In this document: positions 34,132-44,560 of the stretch, piece after piece | Numbering within the stretch: the first letter of the stretch is position 1 | How the letters are laid out: each line of letters begins with the position of its first letter | DNA from: Copromyces sp. CBS 386.78 | Lineage: Eukaryota > Ascomycota > Sordariomycetes > Sordariales > Sordariaceae | Assembly (NCBI GenBank): GCA_030685235.1 | Contig: MU839101.1 | Location: 186,001 to 250,000 of the forward strand | DNA: 64,000 nucleotides | Direction: 5' to 3' | Made by a program: the position numbers and the translations under genes | Notes under the pieces: generated by a model | The model's database searches: none | What the model was told of the DNA's origin: nothing | The model's input: the letters and a program-made list of their open reading frames with translations, nothing else

Positions 34132-36180
34132 ATGGAGAAGATCACCGACAAGGTCGCGGCCTTGCCGCCCGACAGCAACTACCTCTCGCTCGAGTTCTTC
34201 CCTCCCAAGACCGCAATGGGCTTTGCCAACCTGCGCGACCGTCTCGAACGTATGGCAAGGGGACTTAAGCCGCTTTTCGTCAACGTCACCTGGGGCGCTG
34301 GGGGTTCAACCGCCCAAAAGTCTCTCGAGCTTGCCGAAATCTGCCAGCGCGAGCTGGGCCTCACAACATGTCTCCATCTTACATGCACAAACATGAGCCG
34401 CCGCTTGCTAGACAAGACCCTTGAGGACGCAAAGGTCCTCGGAATCCGCAACATTCTTGCTCTCAGAGGCGACCCCCCTAGGGCTGCCGAATACCACGAT
34501 GAGAATGACCCCGAACCGACCGATGACGAAGAGTTTTCCTGGGCCGCCGACCTCGTCCGCTATATCAAGAAGAACCACGGCGACTACTTCTGCGTTGGTG
34601 TTGCCGCCTATCCCGAGGGCCACGCCGAGGAGAGCCACCCTCGTGAGCAGAGCTTGGAGCATGATCTCCCTTATCTTGTCGATAAAGTCCAGGCCGGTGC
34701 TGATTTTATCATGACACAACTCTTCTTCGACATCGACGCTTACGAGCATTTCGAGAATACTCTGCGAGAGCACCCTAGCGGCGCCTTCCAGGACGTCTTT
34801 ATCATCCCCGGCCTTATGCCCATCCAGAGCTACCAAATGATCAAGAGAACGACGAAACTCAGTCACGCCAAGATCCCACCGGCTCTTATGGCCCGCCTCG
34901 ACGCTGTCAAGGGAGACGATGAGAAGGTCAAGATGGAAGGTGTTGCGATCGTCAGCGAGATGATCGAGCGCATCAAGGAGATCAAGAGCAGGACACACAC
35001 CCCGCGAGGCTTCCACTTCTATACTCTGAACCTGGAGAAGGCCGTTGCATTTATCGCCCAAGGCACAAACCTCATACCTCCTGGAACGCCCGAAGAGGAC
35101 GAATCTGCCATTCTGCCGGACTTCCCTCAGCTCATGATCAATGGATCTTCCGTCCCAACTCGTTCGATCCAGGGCCTGTCCACTAGAAAGGGCTCAATTG
35201 GCTCTGACCCGCGGGATCGGGTAATTGTCGCCAACCAGAGACCCTCCCATCCTGATTTCGAGGCTTCGCCTTCCGAGGCCGGTCTCATGGCAGAGCCCGT
35301 CAACACCAGAGCCAACACGTTGGCGATCTCTGAAGGTGAGGGTGTCTTGGGTCGTGAAGCGACATGGGATGACTTCCCCAACGGTAGATGGGGTGACGCC
35401 AGATCTCCGGCTTACGGTCAAATCGACGGCTACGGCGTCAGCCTGCACGTCACCGTCCCCCAGGCGCTCCAGCTGTGGGGCTCCCCCAAGACCACGGAGG
35501 ATATCAACAACATCTTCATCCGTCATCTGAAGGGTGAGCTTTCCGCCATTCCCTGGAGCGAAGAAGGTTTCAATGCCGAGACGGAAGCCATCCGGGACAA
35601 CCTGATCAAGCTCAACTCCAAGGGCTGGTGGTCGCTCGCGTCCCAGCCGGCCGTGAATGGCCTGCGCTCCAACGACGACACCTTCGGCTGGGGCCCGCAG
35701 AACGGCTTCGTCTTCCAAAAGGCCTTTGTCGAGTTCTTCATCCCCTCGGCTGACTGGCGGGTGCTCGAGGCGAAGCTGAAGCAGCCGGACATGAAGGACG
35801 TCGTGTGCTTCTACGCCACCAACGCCGCCGGCGACTTTGTCAGCACTGACACGGTCAACTTCCGCGCGAGAATGGCCGCCGATGCGGAGGGGGCCGCTGG
35901 TGAGGCCGACCCCAGGCCGCACGAGCCGAGCACCAACGCTGTCACCTGGGGCGTGTTCCCCGGCAAGGAGATCTTGACGCCGACCATCATTGAGGAGGTC
36001 AGCTTCCGCGCGTGGAGCGACGAGGCGTTTGGCATCTGGAGCGAGTGGGCCAAGATCTACGGAAAGGGATCCGACACCCAGAAGTTGTTGGAGGACTTGA
36101 AGGAGGATCTTTGGCTGGTTAATGTGATTCATCATGATTATGTTGAGAAGGATGGCCTCTGGGAGTTGTTGTTTCAGTAG
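34132..36180 (+). CDS. Methylenetetrahydrofolate reductase (MET12-type)
   Basis: FAD enzyme that reduces 5,10-methylene-THF to 5-methyl-THF for methionine synthesis in the cytosol. Single exon, 682 aa, from the ATG in ACACAATGGAG; the frame is open further upstream but the first residues MEKITDKVAAL match the family start. The N-terminal catalytic barrel (about residues 15-310) contains SLEFFPPKTAMGFANL, VTWGAGGSTAQKS, HLTCTNM, NILALRGDPP, GVAAYPEGH and TQLFFDIDAY. It ends with HFYTLNLEKAV. A variable acidic linker and a C-terminal regulatory domain follow (GREATWDDFPNGRWGDARSP, TWGVFPGKEI), as in eukaryotic enzymes inhibited by S-adenosylmethionine. The sequence is closer in style to yeast Met12 than to Met13; this paralogue choice is from recall of the families and is less certain than the enzyme call. 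Confidence 0.95.
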   Translation: MEKITDKVAALPPDSNYLSLEFFPPKTAMGFANLRDRLERMARGLKPLFVNVTWGAGGSTAQKSLELAEICQRELGLTTCLHLTCTNMSRRLLDKTLEDAKVLGIRNILALRGDPPRAAEYHDENDPEPTDDEEFSWAADLVRYIKKNHGDYFCVGVAAYPEGHAEESHPREQSLEHDLPYLVDKVQAGADFIMTQLFFDIDAYEHFENTLREHPSGAFQDVFIIPGLMPIQSYQMIKRTTKLSHAKIPPALMARLDAVKGDDEKVKMEGVAIVSEMIERIKEIKSRTHTPRGFHFYTLNLEKAVAFIAQGTNLIPPGTPEEDESAILPDFPQLMINGSSVPTRSIQGLSTRKGSIGSDPRDRVIVANQRPSHPDFEASPSEAGLMAEPVNTRANTLAISEGEGVLGREATWDDFPNGRWGDARSPAYGQIDGYGVSLHVTVPQALQLWGSPKTTEDINNIFIRHLKGELSAIPWSEEGFNAETEAIRDNLIKLNSKGWWSLASQPAVNGLRSNDDTFGWGPQNGFVFQKAFVEFFIPSADWRVLEAKLKQPDMKDVVCFYATNAAGDFVSTDTVNFRARMAADAEGAAGEADPRPHEPSTNAVTWGVFPGKEILTPTIIEEVSFRAWSDEAFGIWSEWAKIYGKGSDTQKLLEDLKEDLWLVNVIHHDYVEKDGLWELLFQ

Positions 36181-37550
36181 ATATGAGCGAGAAACGAAAA
36201 GAATTATGTCATCTGAGGTCTGAGGGGAAGAAGTAGCACAGCAGCATCGAAGGGTGTTTTACAGTGACACGGGTTTGGATGCATCTTAGGCCGGTTGGGT
36301 TGGACGGGAGCAAGCATTTTAAAAGTGATTAGTTAGTGTACTGTACATTGAAGTCAAACCGAGTGGGCCAGTGTTACGTTTGGTCTTTGTATAGACTTAT
36401 AGGTGTACCTTGTAGTGAATAGAGATACGAAAAGCGTAAAAGAATCATCAGCAGCTCGATGGTTACCGGAATCCCTTGGCTTGTTGTTATGCTCTCTCTT
36501 TTTCCCGTTGACTTTTACTGTTGAAAGCGTTTCATTGGCGAAAGAAACACCAAGCGGGCACCGGTTTTACACTTCATCAAGTTCAGTTGGCCACATGGAG
36601 GGCAAAATAGATCTAAGAGGCGAACCATTCGAGTTACAAATCTGCCTATACATGAATCTCGACAAACACTGAATCTTCCGATTAGCCGCAAAGAAAGATT
36701 TCCCTCCCATTATGCACCATGCACCATTCGCCATGCGCCGTTCGCCGTTCGCCATTCAACCACCACCCATGTTCGATGACTAATTTGCATTCCAGTCCCC
36801 TCAACCACCGACTCAAGTGCGATATCTCCAGACCAGATCTCGCCCTCCAGAAAAGCCTTACCCAGCTCGCTCAACTCCTCAACACCTTCCCAAAGCCCAG
36901 CGCATAATAGTTCCAATCGAGCTCGATGAAATGCAGAAAAGGATTCGATGCTCAAGAACCAAGCAGAGGAAATTGAAGAAGGACCTGCTAAAAAGCAAGA
37001 ATAATTGACTGACTGGCTGTCCTTAGCCGGATGGTTATAGATGCTCTGATCCTCCTCAAACGACCTCAGGGATGCCCGCGAGAACCGTACTGTAGGTACA
37101 CTCCGAGACGCAAAGGTTCAATCAAATACCTAGCAGTAGGTGTCTTTTTCGAACTCGACCCCGTACCATATCCTCGTCGCCCAAGTGGTGTGATCAAAGT
37201 AGAGAGAAGCCTCTTCCAAGTAGGGGGATTCTTCTTGCTGGTGACTTAGTACCAGGATTGTGTAGCTAGGTAGCGATGGCCTCCGATGAAGCAAGAGTGC
37301 CCCATCCCATACCGTTTCTGTATCTTGAGACTGTCTGTTATTTTTCTATGTTTTTAGTCGTTTTGATTTTTGTAGTGTGGTGTATAAGCAAAGAAGCTAG
37401 TTTTTGTTCCCATATCCCCAAGGACCCATTTTGAAGTTGACCTGATTGGGGAAAGAAAAGAAGGAAAAAAAGAAAAGAAAAGAAAAAAAACGTATTGCTC
37501 AAATATTCGCAGTGGTTGCTGTCTGTGGGGTGGTTTCTGTCAACTGGATG
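36181..37550. other. Convergent spacer with a decayed heptamer repeat
   Basis: This 1.37-kb convergent region has no supported gene. It contains the heptamer array at 36711-36759 listed separately, and an A-rich stretch near 37455-37490. Confidence 0.7.
36711..36759. repeat. Seven-copy imperfect 7-bp tandem repeat
   Basis: Units read TATGCAC, CATGCAC, CATTCGC, CATGCGC, CGTTCGC, CGTTCGC and CATTCAA, giving an exact 7-bp period with drifting sequence. The array lies between convergent genes and has no evident function. Confidence 0.85.
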
Positions 37551-39253
37551 CTAGATCTCATATTGATCCTCATCCACGTAGAACCCCAAGTCACCACCGC
37601 CGCCGTTCCCGGTCATGGTGCTCGGCAGGTTCATGCCCATGCCCACACTAGTCGTAGTAAAAGAAGGCTGGCTGAAGTTTCCCTGCCCTCCGTGAGGTGC
37701 CGATGTACGGGAGGCGCCAAGAACGCTCTGCGACTGCGAGTAATCATCTTCGTCGTCACTAACGATGTTGATGTAGCCAGCAGATTGCTGAGTGGTTTGC
37801 TGGGGCTGCTGTTTAGAGTAACCACCACCAACCCCGTTATTGTGGAAGCCGCTGTTGGTGTCGTAGTTGTTGCCGACCGAAGTGTTGCCGCCGAAGATGT
37901 TGGTGGTTGAAGAAGAAAAGCTGGTAGACACTCCGCCGTCGAAGGACATGCCGGCGGCATTGCTGTAGGAGATGGATTGAGACTGGGACTGGCTCTGGCT
38001 CTGAGTGGTAAGGGGGAACTCAGGCGCGGGAGTGTGGTACTCGGATGCGGCGCGATCGTTGCGTGTCATGTTGGAAGAACCAAAGTAATCTCCGTTACCA
38101 GTATTGCTGCCGGTAGCAGAGATAGTAACAGCTGCTGCAGTAATGGCCGGCGGCATAGGAGACGGGCTAGGCAGTCTATCGCTGACCTCAAAGATCTCAT
38201 CGAGGGCCTCGGTCTTGAAGACAGGCTGAGCGATGGGCGCGGCGGCGCCAGACATGCGTCTAGGAGGCAGGGCAGTCTTGATGGGCGTGGTGCGTGTCTT
38301 CTTGGCCAAGTGGCCGGTCGGCGAGTCGTCGTCCAAAGCGTCGTAATCAACGGAGGCAGCCGACTCGTCCTTATCCGTAGTCGTGTGCGGCTCTACGTAG
38401 CTGGCCTTTTTGGCCGTGGATCTTCTCGGCTTTGCGGTAGTAGTCGTGCTCTTACCGGTGGCGGGAGTACCACCGCCGCGGCTCCTGCCCGAGGCCGGAG
38501 TGCCGCCGGCTTGACGACCACGCTTGCGGCCTGAAGGCGTCTTGTTGGCTCCCGATCCGGAGCCGGCGTTCATGAACGCTTCGATGGGGTCTTTGCCGTT
38601 ATCCGCCGCGTTCTTCATGGCTTCGGCAGCCTGTTTGACACCTCGAAACTGGAACTGCAGGCCGTCCGCAGTGGATTCGCCGAAGTATTTGGCAAGTTCT
38701 TGAGGGAAAGACAATGTTAGCGATGCTCAGGAAGGCTATGAGAATGATGTGAACTGCGAGTAAAGTTGAAACGCCCAGATATTGAAGATTGAGGACGACT
38801 GGTGTTGATGTTGTCAAGATGCTTCATACCGCGAGCTTCGTGGATATCAATCTCCTCCGGATCATCGCCCCTGGCGACAGCAAGGCGCAAGCAATCCGCC
38901 TGCTTACGGACAGGGCGGAAGCGATGCTCAATGGCGCTCATGGTCGCAGACTTGCCATAGTGCTGCGCGATTGCTGGAATCTCATCAGCATCTTGAGTTG
39001 GGACTCGACCACTGGAAGAGCTGAGACTGGTGATGGTTTGGTGACACGCTCATGTTGGAGGCACCGGACAGGTGAGATACGGTAATAGGGAACCATGGAG
39101 CAGAACAACGTCGAGAGATGAAGGGATAGAAATGAAGGAATAGAGAAATGATGTATTCTTACCCTTGTAGTTGAGCCTGAGCTCAGGATGAGCCGCGATA
39201 ACTGCGGCCAGGAGGCGTGCCTGGGCCTCGTAGGTCTTGAAATTGGCCGGCAT
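37551..39253 (-). CDS. Fungal protein with two related N-terminal helical repeats, unknown function
   Basis: I cannot name this protein. Three exons (39253-39163, 38973-38830, 38698-37551; introns 189 and 131 nt) give 460 aa with frame kept at both phase-1 junctions. Near the N-terminus the segment IAQHYGKSATMSAIEHRF (after HPELRLNYKA) is echoed about 50 residues later by LAKYFGESTADGLQFQF, each followed by a basic helix (RPVRKQA, RGVKQAA). This suggests two copies of a small helical, perhaps DNA-binding, unit. A basic low-complexity region with TPSGRKRGRQAGG and GKSTTTTAKPRR follows, then Ser/Gln/Asn-rich sequence (SQSQSQSQS) and an acidic patch (VSDDEDDYSQSQ) before the end DEDQYEI. Composition suggests a nuclear, chromatin- or transcription-linked protein, but this is inference. 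Confidence 0.8.
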
Positions 39254-41239
39254 ATTGATCCTATTGGGAGATTGTTAGTCGGTATCGCGATGCGATTGTG
39301 ACTGGGAGGGTACGAACTGAGTACGTTGCAAGGGGATCGACGGTCTGCTTAAGTTCAGTGACCTGGTCCGAGTTCCGAGAAGGTTAAGGCGTCTTGTTCG
39401 GGAGAAGAGTGAGCTGTGGTAGGCGAAATAAGTATAGATATATATACGCCCGGCCAACCAGTGAATGGTTTGTTGTTGCACTTCTTGAAACTTTCCTCGG
39501 CACTCGTGGAATTGTGGAAGAAGTAGAGAGACAACGGGGAGAGCGGGGTGAAAGATAAAAGTCCAAACAGCGAGAACTTTACGCACTGAAAGATTGAAAT
39601 TGGGAGTCATAGGCAACGGGATGGTTCACGTCGGATGGAGTTTCTCCGGTGACTTCAATCATCCGATGTTCCTCGAGGTCGAAAGATGACGGCAAGTGGA
39701 AGGCCTAGAATTCGGACAGCAAACATACCTGCCTGTGGATTAAATTCGGTCCGACTTTCAAACTTGAGGCCAGATAGGTAGCCGCTGATGACGATGGTTA
39801 GCCAAAGTTCACTTGTGAGGGTAGGATGGATAAGGAAAACAGAAGATTCCTTGGTGATCAGGATCAAACTGACTCGGGGAGTGTAACTAGGGAGGAAAAG
39901 GCGCTATAATGGACTCGGAGACAAATGAATGGTGCCACAAATTTAGCTTGCATCAACCCGAGAACTATATCAAGGTGTTGGAAGCGATTGAGAAATACTG
40001 AGAGTATGCGAGGAGAGTCCCGATCCTAGAGGTGCTCGAAGAGCAGACCTCGATCTCGGATACGGTTCATATGGTGGCATGCCCATATCTGATATTGAAC
40101 AAGAGGAAGCATATATAAACGAGAATTGGAAAAAGGAATAATGAAGTAGCAAAGGAATATAAAGGAAATCAAATTCATGAACTGAACAACTTTTGTTTAA
40201 ATCGGCTATGACTTACCAGTAACTCAACCAACTCTCAACGCCAAACGCGCATTCAGCCCGTTCGGCAAGCAGACACAAGATCTGGAGCTTATCGGTCGTC
40301 AAGGTGTTGCCCTACCGTAGGCTCAACACCCAGAGTTGATATTGCTCAGCTGTTCGATGCTGAAGGCGTGCATGTAAAAGCCGAATGCTCTAGCCGTTGA
40401 AACCGAGAGGTTACTGGCACGTAGCCCCCTTTTTGGCGATGTAAACAAAGAGTAGTTGAGGTTTGTGTGATGTTGTTGCCCAGAGCAATAAAGCTTGGCC
40501 GAGGCTTTGTTTACTTTCTGCCAGCCCCCACTTCTTCTCAATCAGGGGAACTTTTTTTTGGCTGCAAGCGAATTCTGGAAGGAGGGGAGAATGGCTGCTC
40601 GTGAGATCGAAGATGAGTGGACTGCCGCTCTTTTTGCACTCCACTCGGTGGTGGGAGTTGGTTCAGATTTGTTTGCCCGAGACTTGGATGGGCAGATATC
40701 GGACGCTTGCGGTGTCAGGCTTCTGGGGGTTTTTGGGAAGTGAAGATGATAGAACACCCTCTTGTCTCTTATCATCTTGAAATAACTTTCCAAAGCTTAT
40801 TCTGGGAGTCTGAAGCTCCTTCAGTCAGCAATCCGGACGTGGCTGGGTGTCGTCCACTATCAGAGCTTCACCAGCCAAAAGAGAGACAGGGGTGAGCTGC
40901 CCACCCCTGACAAATTCGCGACCCAAGGTCTCTTCCAAATCCAAGCAAACAAAAACCCAAGATCCTGGGCGCATGATTGGTTGCACGGCTAGTGTACTCT
41001 TTGAAAAGCAGCTGTTAATGGACGATTTCGAACAGGACAGGCCGCCGGTTCTGGTGCAAGGGATGAGAGAAAGATTTGAGGCAGATGAATAGGGGACATT
41101 GAAAAAAAAAAAAAAAAGCAAAGGATATCCAACCATAACCAGCTTTTTCGAAGCCAATGCCGACCAGAAGCAACTAAAAGCCTTCTCGCAGCCATTCTAC
41201 ATTAATAATAATACTCTTTAAATAACCATCTTCTACACT
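39254..41239. other. Intergenic, no supported gene
   Basis: Two kilobases between the start of the repeat-containing protein and the end of the PQ-loop gene. Short ORFs exist (for example 83 codons at 40495) but have no recognisable features. An A16 run lies at 41102-41117. The part next to 39254 is probably the leader of the - strand gene. Confidence 0.65.
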
Positions 41240-42238
41240 CTATATTATCCTCTTATCAGCAGCGTTCGACGTCCGCCTCGCCGCAACACCCTCACGGCCA
41301 GTAACCACGCTGTGACTCCCAGGCACCGGGTAGTCGTCGAGCGGGTGATCCTTAATAGCGCCCGAGACGCCCTCGCCGCTTCCGTACATCAGATACTGGA
41401 CGCCAAGGTAGGAGTCGCAGCAGGCCTGGAAGATACCACAGCCCTTGAAAGACCAGGGGATCTCGCCAGCCGAAGTGAAGAACCAAAACATCTTCATGGC
41501 GTCACCGGCCAGCCACATGGCCAAGACCGACACGCGGAAACCCTTGCACGAGCGGGACTTGTGGTTGACGAGGATCTGGGGGATGGGAAGGGTCGCTTCG
41601 ATGGACAGTCCGATGTAGCCGATGAGGGAGGAGTAGGACATGTAGAGGGACTCGAAGGGCGAGAAAAGGATCTGGCAGCCGACGAGGCCGGCGAAGAGGT
41701 AGAGGACGAACTGCCAGTATCTGTGTTTGTGTTTTCTGGGTCAGCTTTCACGTTGTAACAAAACAGGACACCAATTAGGAATACATACGGCTTGGGCGAC
41801 TTCCACTGCCAGAAGTTGTATGGGCGCTGGTACTCCTCGTCTTGCGCCTTCGCGAAGGGAACAGCCGAGTCACCACCTCTGGAGGATGGGGCAGGGCGGT
41901 GGTCCAGGGCGACCTTGAGGAGCACGACTTGGACTCCGACCATGATGAGGGCCTGGATGAGCAGGGCGGTGTCATACTTGGCTCCGGGATAGTAGAATAT
42001 CCTATGGATTTTGAAGTGTCAGCTGGCGTCGCAAGGCGCAATCTGGACCTTGGCATTGTGGCGCAACTGACCTGAGCAAAGAGGCAACAAGCATGATCAA
42101 GGGAATGTCCAAAGAGAAGCCGGCGCTGGACTTGGCCTTGTGCATGGAGTGCGCTTGGTCGCCATAGGAGAGGATGGGCGAGAGGATGATGAAGAGGGGA
42201 GTGATGCTGCCCGAGAGGGCCGTGAGCCACCACCACAT
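41240..42238 (-). CDS. PQ-loop repeat membrane protein, ANY1/SLC66A2 type
   Basis: Predicted seven-helix PQ-loop protein of 286 aa from three exons (42238-42072, 42001-41789, 41720-41240; introns 70 and 68 nt, both phase 2). It belongs with yeast Any1 and human SLC66A2/PQLC1, Golgi/endosomal proteins linked to phospholipid flippase function. The start MWWWLTALSG leads directly into helix 1. The first PQ-loop is GFSLDIPLIMLVASLLR, with the PQ pair degenerate (PL). The second is intact: ATLPIPQILVNHKSRSCKGF, followed by SVLAMWLAGDAMKMFWFF. A hydrophilic loop with DEEYQRPYNFWQWKSPKP separates the halves. The C-terminal ~40 residues are polar. It diverges from the IMPACT gene across a 1-kb spacer. 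Location and role are inferred from the family. Confidence 0.88.
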
Positions 42239-43251
42239 TGTGTCGGCGTGTTATAGATAAAAGGCGCGTGGTAGCCGAATCGAGGTATGTATGACAGGAC
42301 ACGGCCGTGTATATGTAGTTCGCAAAGAACTATGTATCGTCGCGCTTTGCGTTGGTGTTGCGGTATCCAAAAATGTCTTGCGACGAAGAAAAAAGGGGGT
42401 CGAATGGGGATCGTCGAGAACGAACTGTCGAGTTGCTGGGGCGTGAGGTGGTACGGCGCATTGATTTCAAGCCGTGTATCGTGATGCCGTCTTCGTACGG
42501 CCGTGAAAAATAAGATTAAAAACGAGAATATCACCAAAGAAAGGAGTAAATAAATAAATGGTGTTTGAAGGTTGGACGGTTCACCGATCCGCTGGACTCG
42601 AACTCGGCGTCCAAGACCTGCAAGGTCCAAGGCGGGAGCCCGAAACGTGGGGATTCTCCGGCCCCTGGAGACCTGGACAGTCGATCTCGGACGGGGACCG
42701 TTCGGCACTGATGCCCCTGGAACGCGATTGGCGATGTGGGCCCTGCCTGTTATTGGGGGTGATATTGATTGGTTTACATAGGTATTTCAAGTACTTGACT
42801 GGGTGTACCTATAACACCTTGAGGTTTCCTCACGAGTTTGAGGCGGGAAAATTTGGTCTGAGCATTTGACTGTGCATTGGATCTCGGCTGCATATGCGTC
42901 TTCGATATTCTTGACAATTCACATCGAGCTTCCGCAGTACAGGTGTATATTGGCCTCATCCCAGGTCGTTAAGGAACAGGTACATGAAGATAAGAAAGTG
43001 GGTCCGCACTTACAGGTACCTACCCCTCCACGCCATTGTTCTGTAGTTGGTAGGCCTCTGGCAGGATGGCGGCGTTTGCGACACATCTTCAAAACTCTTT
43101 ACCCTATTGCGGTATCGGACTGTTTACATGAGTCGGGAGAATAAGCCCTTGTGACAATCGATTCACAGATTCAAGCAATCAGACACAGAGGCCGAATCCT
43201 TGACCACCATCCATCAACCTCAAGTGAAGCTCCTTGCTCACACAACTCACA
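42239..43251. other. Divergent promoter region of ANY1-like and IMPACT genes
   Basis: One kilobase between two divergent starts. No coding signal was found. A stretch near 42585-42600 superficially resembles a tRNA T-arm on the - strand but has no matching acceptor stem. Confidence 0.7.
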
Positions 43252-44166
43252 ATGTCCGAACAACTAGCCGACGAGCTCGAAGCCATCAACTCCATCTACG
43301 GCGATGGCACTCTCGCTCCAGCCGACGACTCACAGTCACCCTCCACTTACATCCTGACCCTCCCCGACGAAGTCACCACATCCACACTCCGTCTCCAGTT
43401 CCCCCCAGCCTACCCCGATGAACCCCCCGTCGTTCTCGGCACCCACTCGTCCGGCGAGCACGCTAAGCGCGGCGCCGCCGCTCGGGACCTGGCTCTCTTC
43501 CGGGACGCAGTCGGCGAGGTGTACGAGCCTGGGCAAGTTTGTCTGTTCGACGCCATTGAGCAAGTGAAGGAACTCATAGCCGCGGTCACCACGGCGGAGA
43601 AGGAGGATGAGAAAGAAGAGGAGGAGGAGGAGGAGGAGGAGGAGGACGGAGAAAACGGGAAGAGGGTATCATCGTACGACGCGGCAGCAGCAAGTCATGA
43701 CGCCGCCTCCTCAGAAACGGGAGGAGACCAACTCGGCCCGGAACCTCCCTGGACCCTCTCGCTCCCCCATATCGAACTCAAATCGACTTTCATCGCCCGC
43801 TGCGCGCCCGTCTCATCCCCGGCACAAGCGGCGCAGTACTTGCAACACCTGCTGGCATCAGACAAGCGGGTGCGGGCGGCCACGCACAACATCACGGCGT
43901 GGCGGATCCGCGGGCCGAACGGGACTTCGTTTCAGGACTGCGACGACGACGGCGAGACGGCGGCCGGCGGCAGGTTGCTGCATCTGATGCAGCTGATGGA
44001 CCTGTGGGATACCATGGTCGTGGTGACAAGGTGGTATGGCGGCCAGAAGCTGGGCCCGAGGAGGTTTGCGCTGATTAATGGCGCGGCGAGGGATGCGTTT
44101 GTGAGGGCGGGGTTGGTGGAGGAGGAGAATAAGCAGGAGGGGAGGAAGAAGAAGGGTGGGAAATAA
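43252..44166 (+). CDS. IMPACT/Yih1 homologue (RWD plus UPF0029)
   Basis: Cytosolic regulator that binds Gcn1 and so restrains activation of the eIF2alpha kinase Gcn2 during amino acid starvation. Single exon, 304 aa. The start MSEQLADELEAINSIYGD is the typical beginning of an RWD domain (to about residue 110, with FPPAYPDEPP). A linker with an acidic run of mainly glutamates (residues 121-132) follows. The UPF0029/IMPACT domain (about 170-285) has LKSTFIARCAPVSSPAQA, THNITAWRI, DDDGETAAGGRLL and VVVTRWYGGQKLGPRRF, the family signature. The C-terminus ends in lysines. The gene is convergent with the ACT-domain gene at 44561. Confidence 0.94.
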   Translation: MSEQLADELEAINSIYGDGTLAPADDSQSPSTYILTLPDEVTTSTLRLQFPPAYPDEPPVVLGTHSSGEHAKRGAAARDLALFRDAVGEVYEPGQVCLFDAIEQVKELIAAVTTAEKEDEKEEEEEEEEEEDGENGKRVSSYDAAAASHDAASSETGGDQLGPEPPWTLSLPHIELKSTFIARCAPVSSPAQAAQYLQHLLASDKRVRAATHNITAWRIRGPNGTSFQDCDDDGETAAGGRLLHLMQLMDLWDTMVVVTRWYGGQKLGPRRFALINGAARDAFVRAGLVEEENKQEGRKKKGGK

Positions 44167-44560
44167 ATTGGGGTGATGATAGTCTCAAGACCACCCGGCT
44201 TTGAGTGCTGACAATAATGGCACAGCAAGAAACACCAAGGACTGACGACGAAAAGCTCTCCAACGGCTATTTAGCGGAAAACAAGATGAATTATTCGCTA
44301 TATCACAGTCAAAACACCATCCAGCTCCGTCCAACCATGCAACTTTTCCCGAAGATTACAGCCAACGCAAAATTACCTTCCCTCCCTCGCGCCGGTTTTT
44401 GACGCCATGAAATGAGTCGAGATGTGCAAACTTTTGGTCATTTTCCATGAATGGCCATTCTCAAAGCCGAGCTCCGCACATCAAAGGCCAACCAAATAGA
44501 ATATCAACGCAACGCCAACATCTCCTTCTCAACCACGCATCACAACAATCACAGAGTCAC
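44167..44560. other. Convergent 3' spacer
   Basis: About 394 bp between the ends of the IMPACT and ACT-domain genes, with nothing supported beyond presumed 3' untranslated sequence. Confidence 0.75.

Noticed and set aside
40495..40743. 82-codon ORF starting MAEALFTF
   Set aside because: No motif or transcript signal; chance ORF in a 2-kb spacer.
42575..42660. tRNA-like T-arm (GAGTTCGAGTCC) on the minus strand
   Set aside because: No matching acceptor stem, D-arm or anticodon arm can be drawn.
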